Of a stretch of DNA of 64,000 nucleotides, positions 12,074 through 24,704 are shown one piece after another. Source of the DNA: Kingdonia uniflora (Eukaryota > Streptophyta > Magnoliopsida > Ranunculales > Circaeasteraceae); NCBI GenBank assembly GCA_014058105.1, contig JACGCM010002399.1, positions 62,001 to 126,000 of the forward strand, read 5' to 3'. The position numbers and the translations under genes are program-made. Under the pieces are notes generated by a model. The model worked only from the letters and a program-made list of their open reading frames with translations. It ran no database searches and was not told where the DNA came from. Each line of letters starts with the position of its first letter. Within the stretch, counting starts at the first letter, position 1.

Positions 12074-12099
12074 CAGATACTTTTTCAGGTTTATTTGCA

Positions 12100-15000
12100 A
12101 CCGCTACAATGGATTCTTTTCTGTTGTTGAGAGGTCATCTATTCCTTCCCCTACAACAGGAGAATGAGCAGCCATAAATTCTTATGCTCAAGTAGTCACA
12201 GTAATCCTGCCCTGTTCTACCAATTCAGCAGGTCGAGAACCTAACTCCGTTTTTATGGAGTTCATACAATTTCCTCAATCTACATTAGCCCTGAAAATGC
12301 CTCCCTTTTCTGATAAAAAGTCGTGCAAGATATCTCTCTTTAGCTCAAGCCTTTTTACCTCTACTACAAAATAGGTGATCACCGCCATCATCAATTCTGG
12401 GCGCGATACCTCGGGCATGACAGCCTTAGAAAAATTCACTCTAGCCATCCGAAGTCGAGTTTACAACCTATTATACCATTCTTTTTTTCATTCCATTTTA
12501 ATATTTATTCGAGCCATGAATTCGATGTTCTCTTTCGCCTTCTTGCCAGCTTTAGCTGATTTAGCCTGATTAATTACCCTCAAATCCGCTACCTGAGCAC
12601 AAAGTTTCTTAAGCTCCCTTTTTAAATCTCCCCAAGCCGGAGATTTCTTTAGCAACTCATCTTGTTTCTTTATCAAAATCTCCATACCCTTGATAGTCTT
12701 CTCTAACCCTTGTTCCCTGGCAAGAGCAGCGTCCAACTTACTTTGGCACTCCCTTAACCGCTCATTTCTTTTTTATACATGACCTTGAGTTCGAGCTACA
12801 ATTCCCTCTAACTCTCTTATTTGAGCAGATGGGCTAACTACATCCCCTTGAATAAGGGAGACCTTGACATCACTTTTATTCTTTCTCAGGTGCTCTCCAG
12901 CCTCGGCATTCTAGGCATGCAAATTGGCCTGCGCCAAATTGGTTTTTAATTATGCCACCCTTTCATTCAACACATCACAATTCTGTTGCACCATTCGAAA
13001 CTCCATATCTTTAGCAGGTTAGGCTGTAGTCAACTGCTCAACCACAACTTCAATGGTAGATAGGTCATCTTGAGATTTCTTTAGCTCGTTATCTTTCTCA
13101 CCAATTTTCTTCTACAGTCGTACTAGCTCATTTCTAGTACCCGCTAGATAAGCTCAAATCTGCTCTTGGTCATTCGTTTTGCTGATCATTTTGTCCTTCA
13201 AACTGGCCACAAAATGGCATAACCCTTCCTTTGATTTTTCTAAAGCCTGTATATGGTACCGAGCCATGTCAGCATCCCGACTCTTTGCCATCAGTGTATC
13301 ATTCTGGCTTTTAAGCTTTATTGCCTATTCTTTCATCTCCGCGAGCTCTTTTTGCCCTTTACTAGTTTCGGTATCCTTCTCCTCGATCTTCCGTGCAAGG
13401 TCGTTAGCAGTTTGGGTTGCCTCAACAAACTTGAAGAGTACCATTACATGTTGATCTTCTCTATTTTCATTTGCCTCTCTCATTCTACCAAACTCCTCTG
13501 CAAATTCTGGGTTACATTGACGTATCAGAATTTTGCTCAAGCAAGCTGGCTCTAATTTAACCTACACATCATAGATACAATATATCAGTTCGATTCAGAA
13601 CATTCACTCAATACATACATCTCATTTCTAACGAAATTTCTATTTTTTGACATCAACTGTGTGAAACAAGTTCTAAACTTAAGGTCGAAGCACGATCTCA
13701 GTCGGATGAACAATAACACATACATCCAATTCTAAAGTACACATTCTCTATATTTTAATTTGTCAATATTTTGATATTTTATATACACCATTGAGTGCCA
13801 TTGCCCGTAAACCGATAATAAGTTTTTGGTCATTCTCTACACTCTACTTTTACTTTATAGCTCTAGACTAATGAAGAGTAGAAGTCAAATATTTCTTGCT
13901 CTTTTCTAACCTGTAGCTCTGCTTGTGAAGACAACAGGGACACTAAGGCATCTCTCTCCGTAGTGAGCTTAGTATCTAAATCTTTTATTTTGAGGCACAT
14001 TTTCTTAAGTTCCTACTTCAAGGTTTACAAAAACATATTGGCCTACAAAATTCTATCCAACAAACAATATTCCATCAGATTACAACATTCCAAAACCATT
14101 CATACAATCACAAAGTCAACATTCTACTCTACCTTTTTGTTTCCTCCCTCTAGACGCTCATTGTCATCCCCTTGGTTGCTTTCTACCGTTTGGGAAGAGA
14201 CACCATCCAATGCTCACAACTCCAACAGCAACATCTTCCACCTCATCATCTTCCTCCTCCTCAACTCAGCATAGGTATCCGCCATAATGATATTTACCTC
14301 ATCTTTGGAATACCGCTTGGTTAAAAGGTGGCGCCCGAGTTTGTCGCGCTGAGTTACCACCTCCTTCATATTCTTTTTCCCTTCTGCTGACAAATTGTTA
14401 ATCTCCACCTCATGAGAAGCCTTCAGGGGCTCCAGCCACTTCCCCTCCTTAGTCAAGTCAGCTTTCAGTCGAGCTACTTTCTTCTTAAGCAAGACTTTCC
14501 CCTTCTTCAGCATAACTTTCTCCTCCTCGACCCTGAGGCATTTCCCCTTCATCAAACGAGCAGCCTACAAAACAAACAACATTGATTTCACTATTAGCTC
14601 GAATCACCATACAAAATTCATCACATATTTAAGCAAATGAACTTACCATTTTTCTCATCTACTCCTCCCCACTGAGAGCTGCAGGACTTGCCCTTTCCTC
14701 CACCTCATTCAACTCATCATCTATAGCAGGTTAATCCTCTATGACCTTCGCCCCAATTAGTACAGAAGGCTCAACCCACCTCTCGTTCGCCCCTCCTTTG
14801 ACCTCACCACTTTCTGTAGTTCCAGAGGTTAAATCGCACTTCAGCATCTTGCTCGACGTAGTAGACTCTGGCACACCCACGAAGTCCATTCTAGAGGCCT
14901 TGGGCAAGTTCACTCGCCTTTCCCAATCAGTTCCCCTCTTCTTGTTACCATCAGTTGTTTGAGACTTTTAAACTTTCTCAGATCGGCTGTTAGAACGTTT

Positions 15001-16411
15001 CTTTCTACTAATGCCGAGTTCTTTCAGCACTGCCTCGAGCTCTGTCCCTTCCTGAGCAATAGTATCCAGCAAAGACTCCTTCCTTGTCACCTCTGATTGA
15101 GGACCTAAAAGTTAATACACATTATCATCAGCAGAGCAACATACAATTTCAACATATCAATCTTACAATTATACATTGTTATACTAACTATGTTTTATAG
15201 TTCTACGCAAAAGTTTCATGGGTTTTTTATCATCTCTCTAAAGGCAATCGCCCTCACCTATATCACATTATCATTCCACGGTCGACCTGTTGAGTTCAGA
15301 TCGAAGAAACAAGGCCAAGTCGAACTCGCAAAAAAATATGCCGATCCACTTGCAGAAAAAAAAACTACCCCATAAAACTACAAGACATCCTCAGGAGATA
15401 TCCTCCTCTCAATCTCATCCTCCTCCTACAACTTATTCAGAAATTAACAAACATTTATCACCTTCCAGATGTTCCCATTCAACCAAACAAGACATGCCCC
15501 GATAATGTTCATACTACCTTTTGCCAAATTGTTAAGGGGAAGACTCAAACAGAGACAGGTAGCACAAAAAACCCTCTTCCAGGTTACCCTGGGTATTTCC
15601 ATCAAAGTACTCTAAAGAGATTGATTCATCTAAACCCCTATTGCGTTTCTCCTTCTCCAAATCAGCTAACAGAAAAAAGTATTCCTCTCTAGTTACTACA
15701 ATACAACTCCTAATATGCCTAACCGGCATGTTCTACACAACTACCCCATCTTCCCCCTACGGAAGCCTTGGCTTTTTAAAACTCTTTGAACATATTAGAA
15801 TTCAGAGGATAGGTTACCAATTTTCCTGGGAAATCTAGAAATTAAACAACCCCTACTTCTTCTACCCTATCAGACATTACAATCTTGAACTCAGCTGATC
15901 AGCCAGAGGTCGACGCCTCATTCACAGGTGAAGTCTTCATATCAACTACAAATCTACAGGTGAGGGTTTGATACTACACAACACTCCTTACGATCGACAT
16001 GCATACATGTCCAGATACCCATCATTATCTTTTATATATACGTCACCCACATACATATATCTTTCATATATCATATATCAAGCAGGTTTTTATAGATTGC
16101 TATAAATGGCAATTTTAAAATTTTCTTACCACAAAAAATGATTTTCACAAATAACACATTCAAAATATCATAAATCCTCTATTAATCTTCCATGTCGGAG
16201 TGCAAATCTGGGGCAGTACCAAATCCTTCCCATTCAACGCTGCTATATAATCACCTTTGTGACTCAGTCTCTGTAACTCTCTCTCGCTTTTACTATTGAT
16301 CACTCTTGATTAATTTTTCACAAGATTCTCTACAACTTTTTCTCTTTCCTCTCTCACTGGTCTTCAAGTTTTCAGATGTTGAGAAACGTTTGAATAACGG
16401 CGAGGAAGCAT
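12100..16411 (-). pseudogene. A1 antisense gene 2 (aORF2), multi-exon
   Basis: This runs opposite to A1's gag-pol. A TATA box (TATAAATA, minus strand, 16412-16419) precedes it. The middle domain at about 15950-15190 matches A2: TREEYFFLLADLEKEKRN, GLDESISLEYFDG, NLAKGSMNIIGACLVWLNGN, ISPEDVLXFYGV and FFDLNSTGRPWNDNVI. Lysine/glutamate-rich coiled-coil exons follow at 14913-14731, 14555-14214 (KKVARLKADLTKEGKWLEPL), 13540-13325 and 12736-12488. Spacers between them hold splice-like ends, so the gene is probably spliced. It resembles the proteins called putative gypsy-type transposon in plant annotations. Stops and shifts are numerous; function unknown. Confidence 0.65.
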
Positions 16412-16419
16412 TATTTATA
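16412..16419 (-). promoter_or_regulatory. TATA box of A1 antisense gene 2
   Basis: TATAAATA on the minus strand. In A2 the same position (40651-40660) reads GGATAAACAG, a decayed form, with similar sequence on both sides. C2 has TATAAATA at 25519-25526 before its copy of the gene. Confidence 0.55.
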
Positions 16420-16849
16420 TTTTCTCTCTCTAGCTGTTGGCAGTTATTGAGCCTTACACGAACTGCCCACAGTTTTGGAACTGAGGTATCCTATCCACAA
16501 TCAATGTCAGACATCTTGCACCTTTTTGCTAAAAATATTTTCCCATCATTGCCCTTTGCCCTATATTTTAATATATTTCCATCTCCCTTTTCCAAATCTC
16601 CCTCTGATTTCCCAACTCTCATGATGATTTAACACTTATACGTAATAGAGTTTTCCATGCTTTTTTCTATTTTAGATTTTTCTACTTATAGAAATACTGA
16701 CGTTATTTCCAAAGCTCTCAAAATTTCAAATTCATTTTTTAAAACAGTCACAAACAGTATTCACAATAATAGAGGACAGATTCAAACTTCATTCTCACTT
16801 AATTATCATCACACTCTCATCATAATTCATTCCCTCCCATATAATTATA

Positions 16850-17188
16850 CCTAAAACCTCCCTGATGTCCTGGGGAGCCACATCCGATTAGTTCGCCTCC
16901 AGTAATCCTCGCATCTTCCAATTCGATCTCTTCTTCAGAGATCAATCTCACTGCATCTTTTCGAGCTGCAGGTTCAACCATTGCTTTCCGAAATAACTCC
17001 TCAAAAAAGCAACATTCGTACTTATGCCTCCTGCCCATTCAATCTAAACCTTCAAATAAATACTCCTTCACTGGCAGCTCAGCATCATAGTCCAACAAGC
17101 CAAAAATTGGCTCCTGCACTTCACTTATCTTAATCGCCAACCTCCCCTCAGCGGCATAACAAATTCTCTCAGATTGAGTCTGCACAAT
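16850..17188 (-). pseudogene. A1 antisense ORF 1 (aORF1)
   Basis: The frame begins with a mutated start (ATT in place of ATG) as VQTQSER, then AAEGRLAIKISEVQEPIF, YDAELPVKEYLFEGLD and ITGGELIGCG. It aligns end to end with A2, B1 and C2 aORF1. A stop follows FEGLD. A TATA box (TATATAAAA, minus strand, 17229-17237) lies about 45 bases before the start. Small, charged and without a known domain. Confidence 0.6.
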
Positions 17189-17228
17189 TTATATTCTCTT
17201 CTACCTTTTTAAAGCTCATTTTCCTCTA

Positions 17229-17237
17229 TTTTATATA
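17229..17237 (-). promoter_or_regulatory. TATA box of A1 antisense ORF 1
   Basis: TATATAAAA on the minus strand about 45 bases before the aORF1 start, close to the 47-base spacing in C2. A2 reads TGTGTAAAATAAG here, a decayed version. Confidence 0.5.
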
Positions 17238-18300
17238 GTTTTCAAGATTATTGCGGATCCTCCACGATTCGTAATATTATCCTATTCTTTCATGACACAA
17301 AACCCTAGAATCTTGAGAAAAGCTATTTGAACATATTTTTCTCTATCGACCTCTATCATTTTGACCTATTCCATATCCAGCTTATTCTTTCCAAATCTAA
17401 TATTCAAGAATGACCTCTCTGAGCTCAAATTTTCCATCTAATACTCCTACAGTTTTCTTTCTCCACCAATAAATGTTAGTCACTCAGTTCGATCATTCCT
17501 TACATATATTCCATATTGCAAACATATTTTTATAGCTTGATTATTATAAACAGATTGTAATTTTTATTCTCATACATAACAATTAATCCTATATACGTAA
17601 ATCTTCGAATCATTCATAGCTCGATTTCTAGAGTTATTCTATACATATATCAATAGAGAGTTTGAATAAGCAAATTTTATTAAGCTCGAATATAAATTAT
17701 AGGTACTTTATAGATAATAAATCTTTTAGGTACTTTATAGAAAATAAGTTTTTCAAGTGCTTTATAGATAACAAGTCTTTCAGGCACTCTGAAACATCAA
17801 ATCTTTTAGCTCATCTGCCTTCAGTGATGTTTCAATCCAAGAATCCTCTTATGCAAAGCAGGCAGTGGAAGTCACCACACGTCCTTCTTCCTTCACACCA
17901 TCATACCCTAACGAGAAACTTAGTTTGGAGGAAGTTTGGGCAAGAAATTAGAAGACTAGGTGCTTGAACCAACTTATCAAATAAAAGGTCTTCTTAGAGT
18001 TGAGAAAAGATGGAAGTGCAGAAGAAGACTTCCATTATCCGTCTCCCTTCTCCACTACCACCGTCGCCTCCTCTATAACCACCACCTCCAAAGAGTTGGT
18101 AGAGATAAAGAGGTCCCGACCTTGGAATCCAATCCTACGCAAGACATCGGCGTAACTTCCCCGCAGTTACACCAATCCCCGCAACTGTCTCCTCAACCTT
18201 ATCTTCTGCAAGAATGCGAAGACGCCTCTAACATTGCTCACCTGTTAAACCAACATGATGAAATCTCCTCATACAGTAAACAAAAACAGAGGATATGACT
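17238..18300. other. A1 3' internal region up to its truncation
   Basis: No intact frame. It aligns with about 41520-42690 of A2. It contains a short local repeat of TAGGTACTTTATAGATAA-like units around 17690-17790, also seen in A2 near 42017. The alignment with A2 stops near 18270-18300, where A1 is cut off and B1 continues. Confidence 0.55.
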
Positions 18301-18347
18301 TCATCTAAACAAGAGTGGGCGAGGTTATAGAAGTCGTTCCTTTGCAG

Positions 18348-21300
18348 GTCAAACTTGAAGTGTTAAGTGCTACTATAAGAGATAACGTTCGAGTGAGATA
18401 GAGTTGTATATATATCCAGATGGGGTAAATATTGGAATGGAATTCTTTAGGTATAAAAAGAGGCTAAAAGGTGAGTGGGAAGAGTATGTTATTGAAGAAA
18501 ATTTGTTTTTTAGAGAGTTTACTCCAGTAAAGGGGCCAAAAAAGTATTATAAAGGTCCTGATCTCGAACAAGTCAGGAAGGATAGGAGCCTACCGGACGG
18601 TGTGACCTTAGAGTTACACCAGGCCCTTGGGGTTTGGTCCAAGTGATGGTTTATTATTACATTCCAAGCAATTGGTATATAGCTTTAAAATACCTCTGAC
18701 CCACTTCCAAAAGGGCCATGAATCTGCTACATTGTTTCCCAGCACTGATAAACGATAATGTATACGAGATGATGAAAATCTGTGAGACCTTGAATGATAG
18801 ATGAAGTGCAAATGGGGTTGATAAAAAGTTTGTTGCTTCAGATGTTATAAAACTCTACAAGATAAAATATTTGAGGGCAAATCGGCTGGAGCTGTTATCT
18901 ATATAGCGAATCTTCAAGATCAAAATTTTATGATTTAAATTTTACTGGTCGACCTCGTAACGACCATCTTGTGTAGGTTAGAGGGAACTGTTTGCAGGTT
19001 CTAGATGAACTAATACTCGAGCCAAACATTAAGTATTTTAATCTGAGTAAGTGCTTATCGTTAAACTTGATAGGTAGATGTTATTCTATGTTCGTGCTGC
19101 AAATCATTTCTTTTGTTCATAATTTTTTCTTCTTGTAGGTCCTCATGCAACTGCTACTCCCGACGATTCGAGCCATTTTTTTATTGTGTTGGTTAAGAGA
19201 AAAGTGAATTCAAAGAAGCTATTGTTAATTTGAAGATCCAGAGGGATAAGAGGGTTAACTCTGAAATTCCCAAAATCCAACGGGCTAACCAGAGGCGAGC
19301 TATGGTCGGGCAAGAGGAGAACACGAACAAAAGAAATTTGTTATCGACCACTGGTGGTGGTCTCGATTTGCAAACTTTGATAGGTTTGCCAAATATTCTG
19401 CCTCCAGAGACTTTGGGTGTTAGTCGGAAGCTTTGTCGGCTTAAAAAGGCTAGTCAGGAGCTTCAACTAAAGGTTTAACTTTGCCCATTCTTGAAACTGC
19501 TGAAGTTGGGATCCTTAAGAAAGATAAATCGAAGAAGCACAAGATTAGTAATACCGAGGTGGGCGATGAGGATGATGTCGTGCTAAGCAGGTAAAAAACT
19601 CTTGAGATCGAAGGCACTGAACTGATCGTTCTCAATCTACTGCAATGACTAAACTCATGGATGTTGAGAGTCATTATTTTCAACTTGCTCTAACAGACAC
19701 AAAGAGGCACGAGAAAATGTTCCAAGAGCAGGTTACGCATATATAGTTATATTTTAACCACTGATTAATCCTTCTATATTGTTCTTGCGATTGTGTTTTC
19801 TAACCTATATAGGTTTCTCAGCTATCGATGCTAGTTAAAGGTTCCTCTTGGGGCCTATTGAAAAGAAATAATGAATAATGATCAGCTCAAGCTCTACCGC
19901 AAGGTCAAGGCTCAAATCATAATTGAGTGTTCCTTAAATGAAGAAAATGAATAGTTAAAGGCCTGATTGAGTGGTTTAATTAGTTACGAAGGCCGAGAAA
20001 GAGGAGAAAGTTGTGAAGGAAACGAGGGCTGTAGTGAGATTAGAGGTGCAGAACCAAGTGACCGAGCACCAGGAGGTCATAGAGATGGTTGTGGAGGCGA
20101 TTAAGGTTGGATGGAACGATCTGATCTAATCTTATTTCTATTTTAGCCTTCTAGAGAATGATATCACCCTTGGGCCTGACAGTAAATATCAGGACATCAT
20201 ATTCCTTTTCGAGGTTGAGGTCGAATATGGCAATGAAGAACAACCAGATGTTCGTGCTTCTACTGTGGATACTGCCAATGTTTAATATGTTGAAGCTCGT
20301 GTTAGTATAGGTAAAGCTCCTGGTACTTTTGCTGAGAAGGCATTACCTTAAGAGGTAGAGCTTGCCAAAGGCCGCTAGGCTTATAACTTCTGTCAATTTG
20401 GGATTTTGAAGTTTTATGTTAGTTGTTTTGATTGTTGATTGTAAAGTTTAAACATTATTGGGAAAACTGTAGAATTTTTTAATGAAATAACTATTTGTGA
20501 GCTGGATTTTGACTATGTGAATAATGTAGAATTTATCATTTTTATAGGAAATAGGACAACTGAGGGCGACTGTAGATAGTATACAGAGAGCATTAAATCT
20601 AGCAAGAACGCTTTGAGTCGTATTCATCAGGTAATAGTTCGATCTAAATATCACATAAGATATCATAAATCTCTGTTTGATAAGAAATGGCATGAGTTGT
20701 GTGATATTGAGTTTAAGTTTGCTAAGGGAAAAATAGAGAAGAATAAATCTCCTAGAAAGGAATCTGATAGGTTTTAAATGCACAAAAAGTGTTGAAAGAA
20801 ATCCCCTTAAAAGATGCATATGAAAAGTCATTGCTAACCTTAACACTTTATTTTTCGGGTGAAATTAATAGTGAAAGGGGATTAAAGAGCGCGTATATAC
20901 ATATATTTGAAGAAAGTTCGAGTTCAATCTTTGACGATTGCGGCAAGAAATCGCCATAGTGTAGAGGCAAAAAAATGTTCAACTCGAGCTAGTGTATCTG
21001 AAATTTATAGGACATAATGGTATGGGGACATGTATATTTAGATGTTTAAATTACCAATGTATTCAATCTTTTAGTAGGGTTGGAGATCAATGAGAATATT
21101 TTTTTTTAATAAATAAAGAACATACAAACTGATTTAGAGAAGGAGCTGAAAATGGCTCAAGAAACTTTAAGCCAATGTATCAAACAAAATGTTTGGCTCG
21201 CGACACGAGTTCCAGAGAAGATATCGCTAAGAAAAAAGAGGAAAAGAGGTGGGAAAAAATATAAATAGAGCAAAAGGAAGCTCGTGATCGGCTAAAGAAT

Positions 21301-21765
21301 TGCACGAGCAGATGTAGAATCTTTTGCATCCTAAACCAAAACAAATTGCTGCTAAAGACCCACACAAATTACATGTAGATGTAATCATTACCTTTTATGG
21401 CGAGGAATTTAACAAAGTTGAGGGTGAGTTTAAGAAATATATGGTGATTATGGAAATGACTATAATGTGGAGGTTGCAAAGGCTGAGTATCTTTGGTTTT
21501 AAAATGAAAAGAATAAAGTTGCTTGCGCTGGGAGTCTTGTTCTTGTAGCTATGGAAGATTTTTCTAATGACGACGTGGTCGAAGGACTAGTAGCTCGCTC
21601 CCATCGAGCACGATGGGAGAAAGGTATTGTAAGATTTTGTCCGCCAAGGGTTACTACTTCCAGCCATGTGGGTAGCTTATCCAGAGGTGGGAAAATGAAG
21701 CAGTCTACTCACTAGGCAACAAGAAGGGATAGAAAGTAAAATCACGCCTAGATCATTTGGTTATG
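18348..21765 (+). pseudogene. B1 antisense gene 2 (aORF2), later exons
   Basis: An acceptor-like CTTTGCAG ends near 18347, after which the exon reads VKLEVLSATIRDN and then MEFFRYKKRLKGEWEEY, VTLELHQALGVWSK, LPKGPXMNLLHCFPALIND and NVYEMMKICETLND. The last parts align with A2 NMWEVISICDHLNE and C2 [22 protein letters not shown] near 18950 matches ALNYNVIWV in A2. A further exon after an acceptor at about 19138 starts PHATATPDD. Basic and coiled-coil segments follow (QTDLEKELKMAQETLSQ near 21120), ending about 21713. Stops are frequent. Orientation is opposite to B1's pol. Confidence 0.6.
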
Positions 21766-22011
21766 GATATTGTATTCACTGTGTCATGTAATATAGTAGA
21801 CGAAGTGACCAATTTTTATTTCTCAGATTTTCAAAATTATATTAGATGTGTACTATTTACTTCCAGCTATGAATATAAGTTTTAAATTAGATTAGATGTG
21901 TACGTCAACCAAGCAAAAGTATTTCATTAATGTAGGGAGCGACGTACATAGAAATGGAGAATGATTCTTTGTTTTAGAATTAATAAAAAAATATTAAACA
22001 GTAAAATAAGT
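21766..22011. other. B1 spacer between antisense gene and pol end
   Basis: A short non-coding stretch where the two converging gene blocks of B1 meet. It holds two copies of ATTAGATGTGTAC (about 21841 and 21891) but no tandem array like those of A1, A2 and C2. Confidence 0.4.
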
Positions 22012-23130
22012 TTATCTATAATATGTTAGCAACATTCTCGTATTTCAAGGGTTTGGAACTCAAACTCCTTCGGTGATCAGGTCGTATGATCTGAACTTAC
22101 TCTTACTGACCATAATGAAGGGTCCTTCCCAATTTTCTACAAGTTTGTCGACATTCAATTCCTTCAAGTGTTAGGGTATTTCGCTTAGGACGAGATCTTT
22201 AATGTTGAATTCCCTATTGTGAACTCTTTTGATGTAGGATTTGGACAATGCCTAATAATATCTTCCAAGATTTGTAATTTCTCGATTTATCATTTCTTGG
22301 ACTTATTTCATATTACATGCTAACTGAAATTCATTTTCCTCATCTGTCATTTCATAATCACGTACGGGGTGATGATATTTGATAAAGATGGCAGCTTTAG
22401 TTCCATAAGTTAAAAGGAAAGGGGTACACCGTGTAGATACTAGTAGAGAAGTTCTTGTCATTCAGGCAGTTTTTTATCCAATCGATTATTATCTTATTAG
22501 TGATCTCCGCCTGACCATTACCTTGTTGGTAATAAGGGTTCGAAGGACCGTGGATGATGTTATGTTTATTAAAGAACTCAACCACCACTTTACCAATGAA
22601 CTAGGGCCTATCATCGATTTTGATGAGGTGTAGACAGCCGAACCTGGTGTTGATATTTTCCTATATAAACTTGATGACTTCCTCTTCCCGTGTTTGACAT
22701 AAAGGAACTGCATCAACCCATTTTGTAAAGTAATTAGTTACCACAAAAAGATGTCTTCTTTTCCCAAGAGTGTTTGATAATTCTCCTACTAGGTCAAGAG
22801 CCATCCTTTAAAGGGTTAATAAACTTTGCTCTTGTGAAGATCCAGAGCTAGAGCCCAAATTTTATGTCCATGTCTTTGACATGTATCGTATTTGTTCGCA
22901 TATTCTTTAGCCTGTGTTCCCATTTTAGGCTAAAAATTACCTTGGGTGGTAACTCGATTTACCTAGGAATGACCAGCGGTGTGTAATCTGCATGTTCTTT
23001 CATGTAATTCCCGTAACAAGTTATTGGCATCTTTTTCAAACACACACTTCAAATAAGGACCCTTGACTGATCTTTTGCAAAGCTCCTTGCCGATAACTAT
23101 GTATCATTTTATATTGTATATCAGTCTTCT
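22012..23130 (-). pseudogene. B1 integrase
   Basis: Read on the minus strand: CQRHGHKIWALALDLHK ends the zinc-binding part, followed by the core pieces VTNYFTKWVDAVPLCQTREE, FNKHNIIHGPSNPYYQQGNG and AEITNKIIIDWIKN, which carries the catalytic Glu. The C-terminus ends near 22012 after PNPXNTRMLLTYYR, the B1 form of the Tat pol end. Frames change several times and stops are present. It follows the second RNase H at 23379-23760. Confidence 0.75.
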
Positions 23131-23994
23131 TCTTAAATTGACATCCTCGGGGAGCTCACCTTTAAAATCGTTTTGAGGACCAATGCATTTCTGAATAGGT
23201 AACCGCCAATTGCCCTTCATCGGGCTTATCATCCCCAATATTAATTACATTCGAGCTAACAAGATTAACACTAGGGGTAGATACGACTTTGATTTTTAAA
23301 TATTAAATCTCTGTTATCAGAATTCCTACAAGATAAGTGAGGGACTCCACATGTCTATTTTCTCCCTGAGGTAAATACTCAATTGGGGCCTTCTAAAATT
23401 TGTTCATTCTGCCGGCCACTAAGGCAGCGCATATATTCCACCATCTTTCTATTTTTTTGATATCGCTCTATGTAATGGTTTACGATCAATAGAAAGTCGG
23501 TATATATAGAAAGTTTGAGTACTTTAATTTCTAATGTCATGTTCAATCCATGGATTAACGTCTCGTACTCTGCTTCATTGTTTGCTATCCCAAAATTGAG
23601 TTGGATTGATTTCTCAATCCTATCATTCGAGGGTATGATGAGAACAATCCCAATTATAGATCTTGTTGGACCAGCGGACCTGTCGGTCAAATGGCCCATC
23701 CCTTTTTCGATACCTAGTTTACCTTTTCTTTTACCTGTTCTTCAACTTCATCGAGATCGTATTCTTCCCAATCAGGGTCTTCTAGTAGGAAATCTGCTAA
23801 AAATCAGCCACCACCTGCCCCTTTTAAGAAAGTCTTTACTAGAAGCATATATCGTGCTCACCCAAGCTTACTGACCATTATTGTACTCATCTAAATTTTT
23901 CATTCATTGATAAGACCTCCTGAAGGGGGTAATTCATCATTACCCAAATCGTATGAGCTTAAAAATATGTCTTTAGCTTTTGCGAGGTATAAAC
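23131..23994 (-). pseudogene. B1 RNase H regions (3' part of the split)
   Basis: The minus strand from 23994 reads VYTSQKLKTYF, AHTIWVMMNYPL and AWVSTIYASSKDFLK, the end of the RT-linked RNase H whose first half lies at 55396 and above. Next comes the second RNase H at 23699-23379: DRSAGPTRSIIGIVLIIPSN, then NNEAEYETLIHGLN and LSIYTDFLLIVNHY. C2 sits between the two halves. The frame closes exactly when C2 and one copy of its duplication are removed. Confidence 0.8.
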
Positions 23995-23999
23995 GAAAG
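23995..23999. repeat. Target-site duplication of C2, left copy (GAAAG)
   Basis: GAAAG precedes the TGTAATGG end of the C2 3' LTR. The right copy, GATAG at 55396-55400, differs by one base. Confidence 0.7.
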
Positions 24000-24481
24000 T
24001 GTAATGGCAAGTTTTCTGGTTGGTATACCTTGCCAATATTTAGGTAAATAGATTATGATATAACTATAAATAGAAGCTAGAACTCAATAGATTTTACATG
24101 GAAACTCAATTAAACCTGACAAAAACCATGAACACGAGGAGGATTTTGTGATATAAATCTACTATGTGCCATTCTATTACACTTGTAAAGAGATTGGGTT
24201 TAGGGTATAACAAAAATTAATAAATTCCCCCCTTATTTACATATGCAATACTTGAATTTATAGATGTATACAGGCAGTTACAAATAATATTTCTCTTAAC
24301 TTTATGGGAGGTGGGAAAAGTTCATAGAGCACGTACAATGGTTATATTTGACCAAGTGTTACGGCTACTATGGAGGGTCGAGCTCTGTAGGTGTAGACTT
24401 GATATCTTCTCGAATGATAAAATATCTTCGACGTGGCCCTCATAGCTCTTTCTTATCGAATCTGGGGAATATATTACTACA
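24000..24481 (-). repeat. C2 3' LTR
   Basis: 482 bp, TGTAATGGCAAGTTTTCTGG to ATATTACTACA in plus reading. It aligns with the 5' LTR at 54969-55395, except for about 55 bases near 24361-24415 absent from the 5' copy. The TATA box has decayed to TATAAATT (minus strand, 24255-24262). Confidence 0.85.
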
Positions 24482-24657
24482 ATCACCTTATTCTAGATAC
24501 AATTACTAGTTGTTGTATTAAGAAGAATATCTTAGAACTTATGATGTTGACTCTTGTCTTGGAGGAGATGCTAGGGAATTAAACTCCCATGATTTATAGC
24601 GCGAATGTAGGGCAAGAATCTTTGACTGGTGTTGTATCTTTCTTGGAGAACTTCTTC

Positions 24658-24665
24658 TATAAATA
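24658..24665 (+). promoter_or_regulatory. TATA box of C2 antisense ORF 1
   Basis: TATAAATA 47 bases before the ATG at 24705, with a short leader between. The spacing is close to that in A1. Confidence 0.6.
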
Positions 24666-24704
24666 GCTATCTCTATTAGGAAAAAGGTATAGAGGTTTAA
24701 GGCA

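Larger units (their letters stand above)
4954..18300 (+). mobile_element. A1: Tat-type Ty3/gypsy element, lacking its 3' LTR
   Basis: A plus-strand element inserted into B1. It has a 5' LTR (4954-5568), primer-binding site, gag, protease, RT, two RNase H regions, integrase, a tandem array and an antisense gene block. It follows A2 (29260-43800) closely in order and sequence. Homology to A2 ends at a point matching about 42690 in A2, so the last 0.5 kb of internal sequence and the 3' LTR are missing. B1 sequence resumes before 18348, where an intron acceptor and exon of B1's antisense gene 2 begin. The right boundary of 18300 is approximate, and no TSD partner for CTTAG (4949-4953) is visible. 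Confidence 0.85.

Noticed and set aside
20448..20846. 132-codon minus frame
   Set aside because: Antisense to B1 aORF2 exons; no resemblance to a known protein and no conservation in the other copies.
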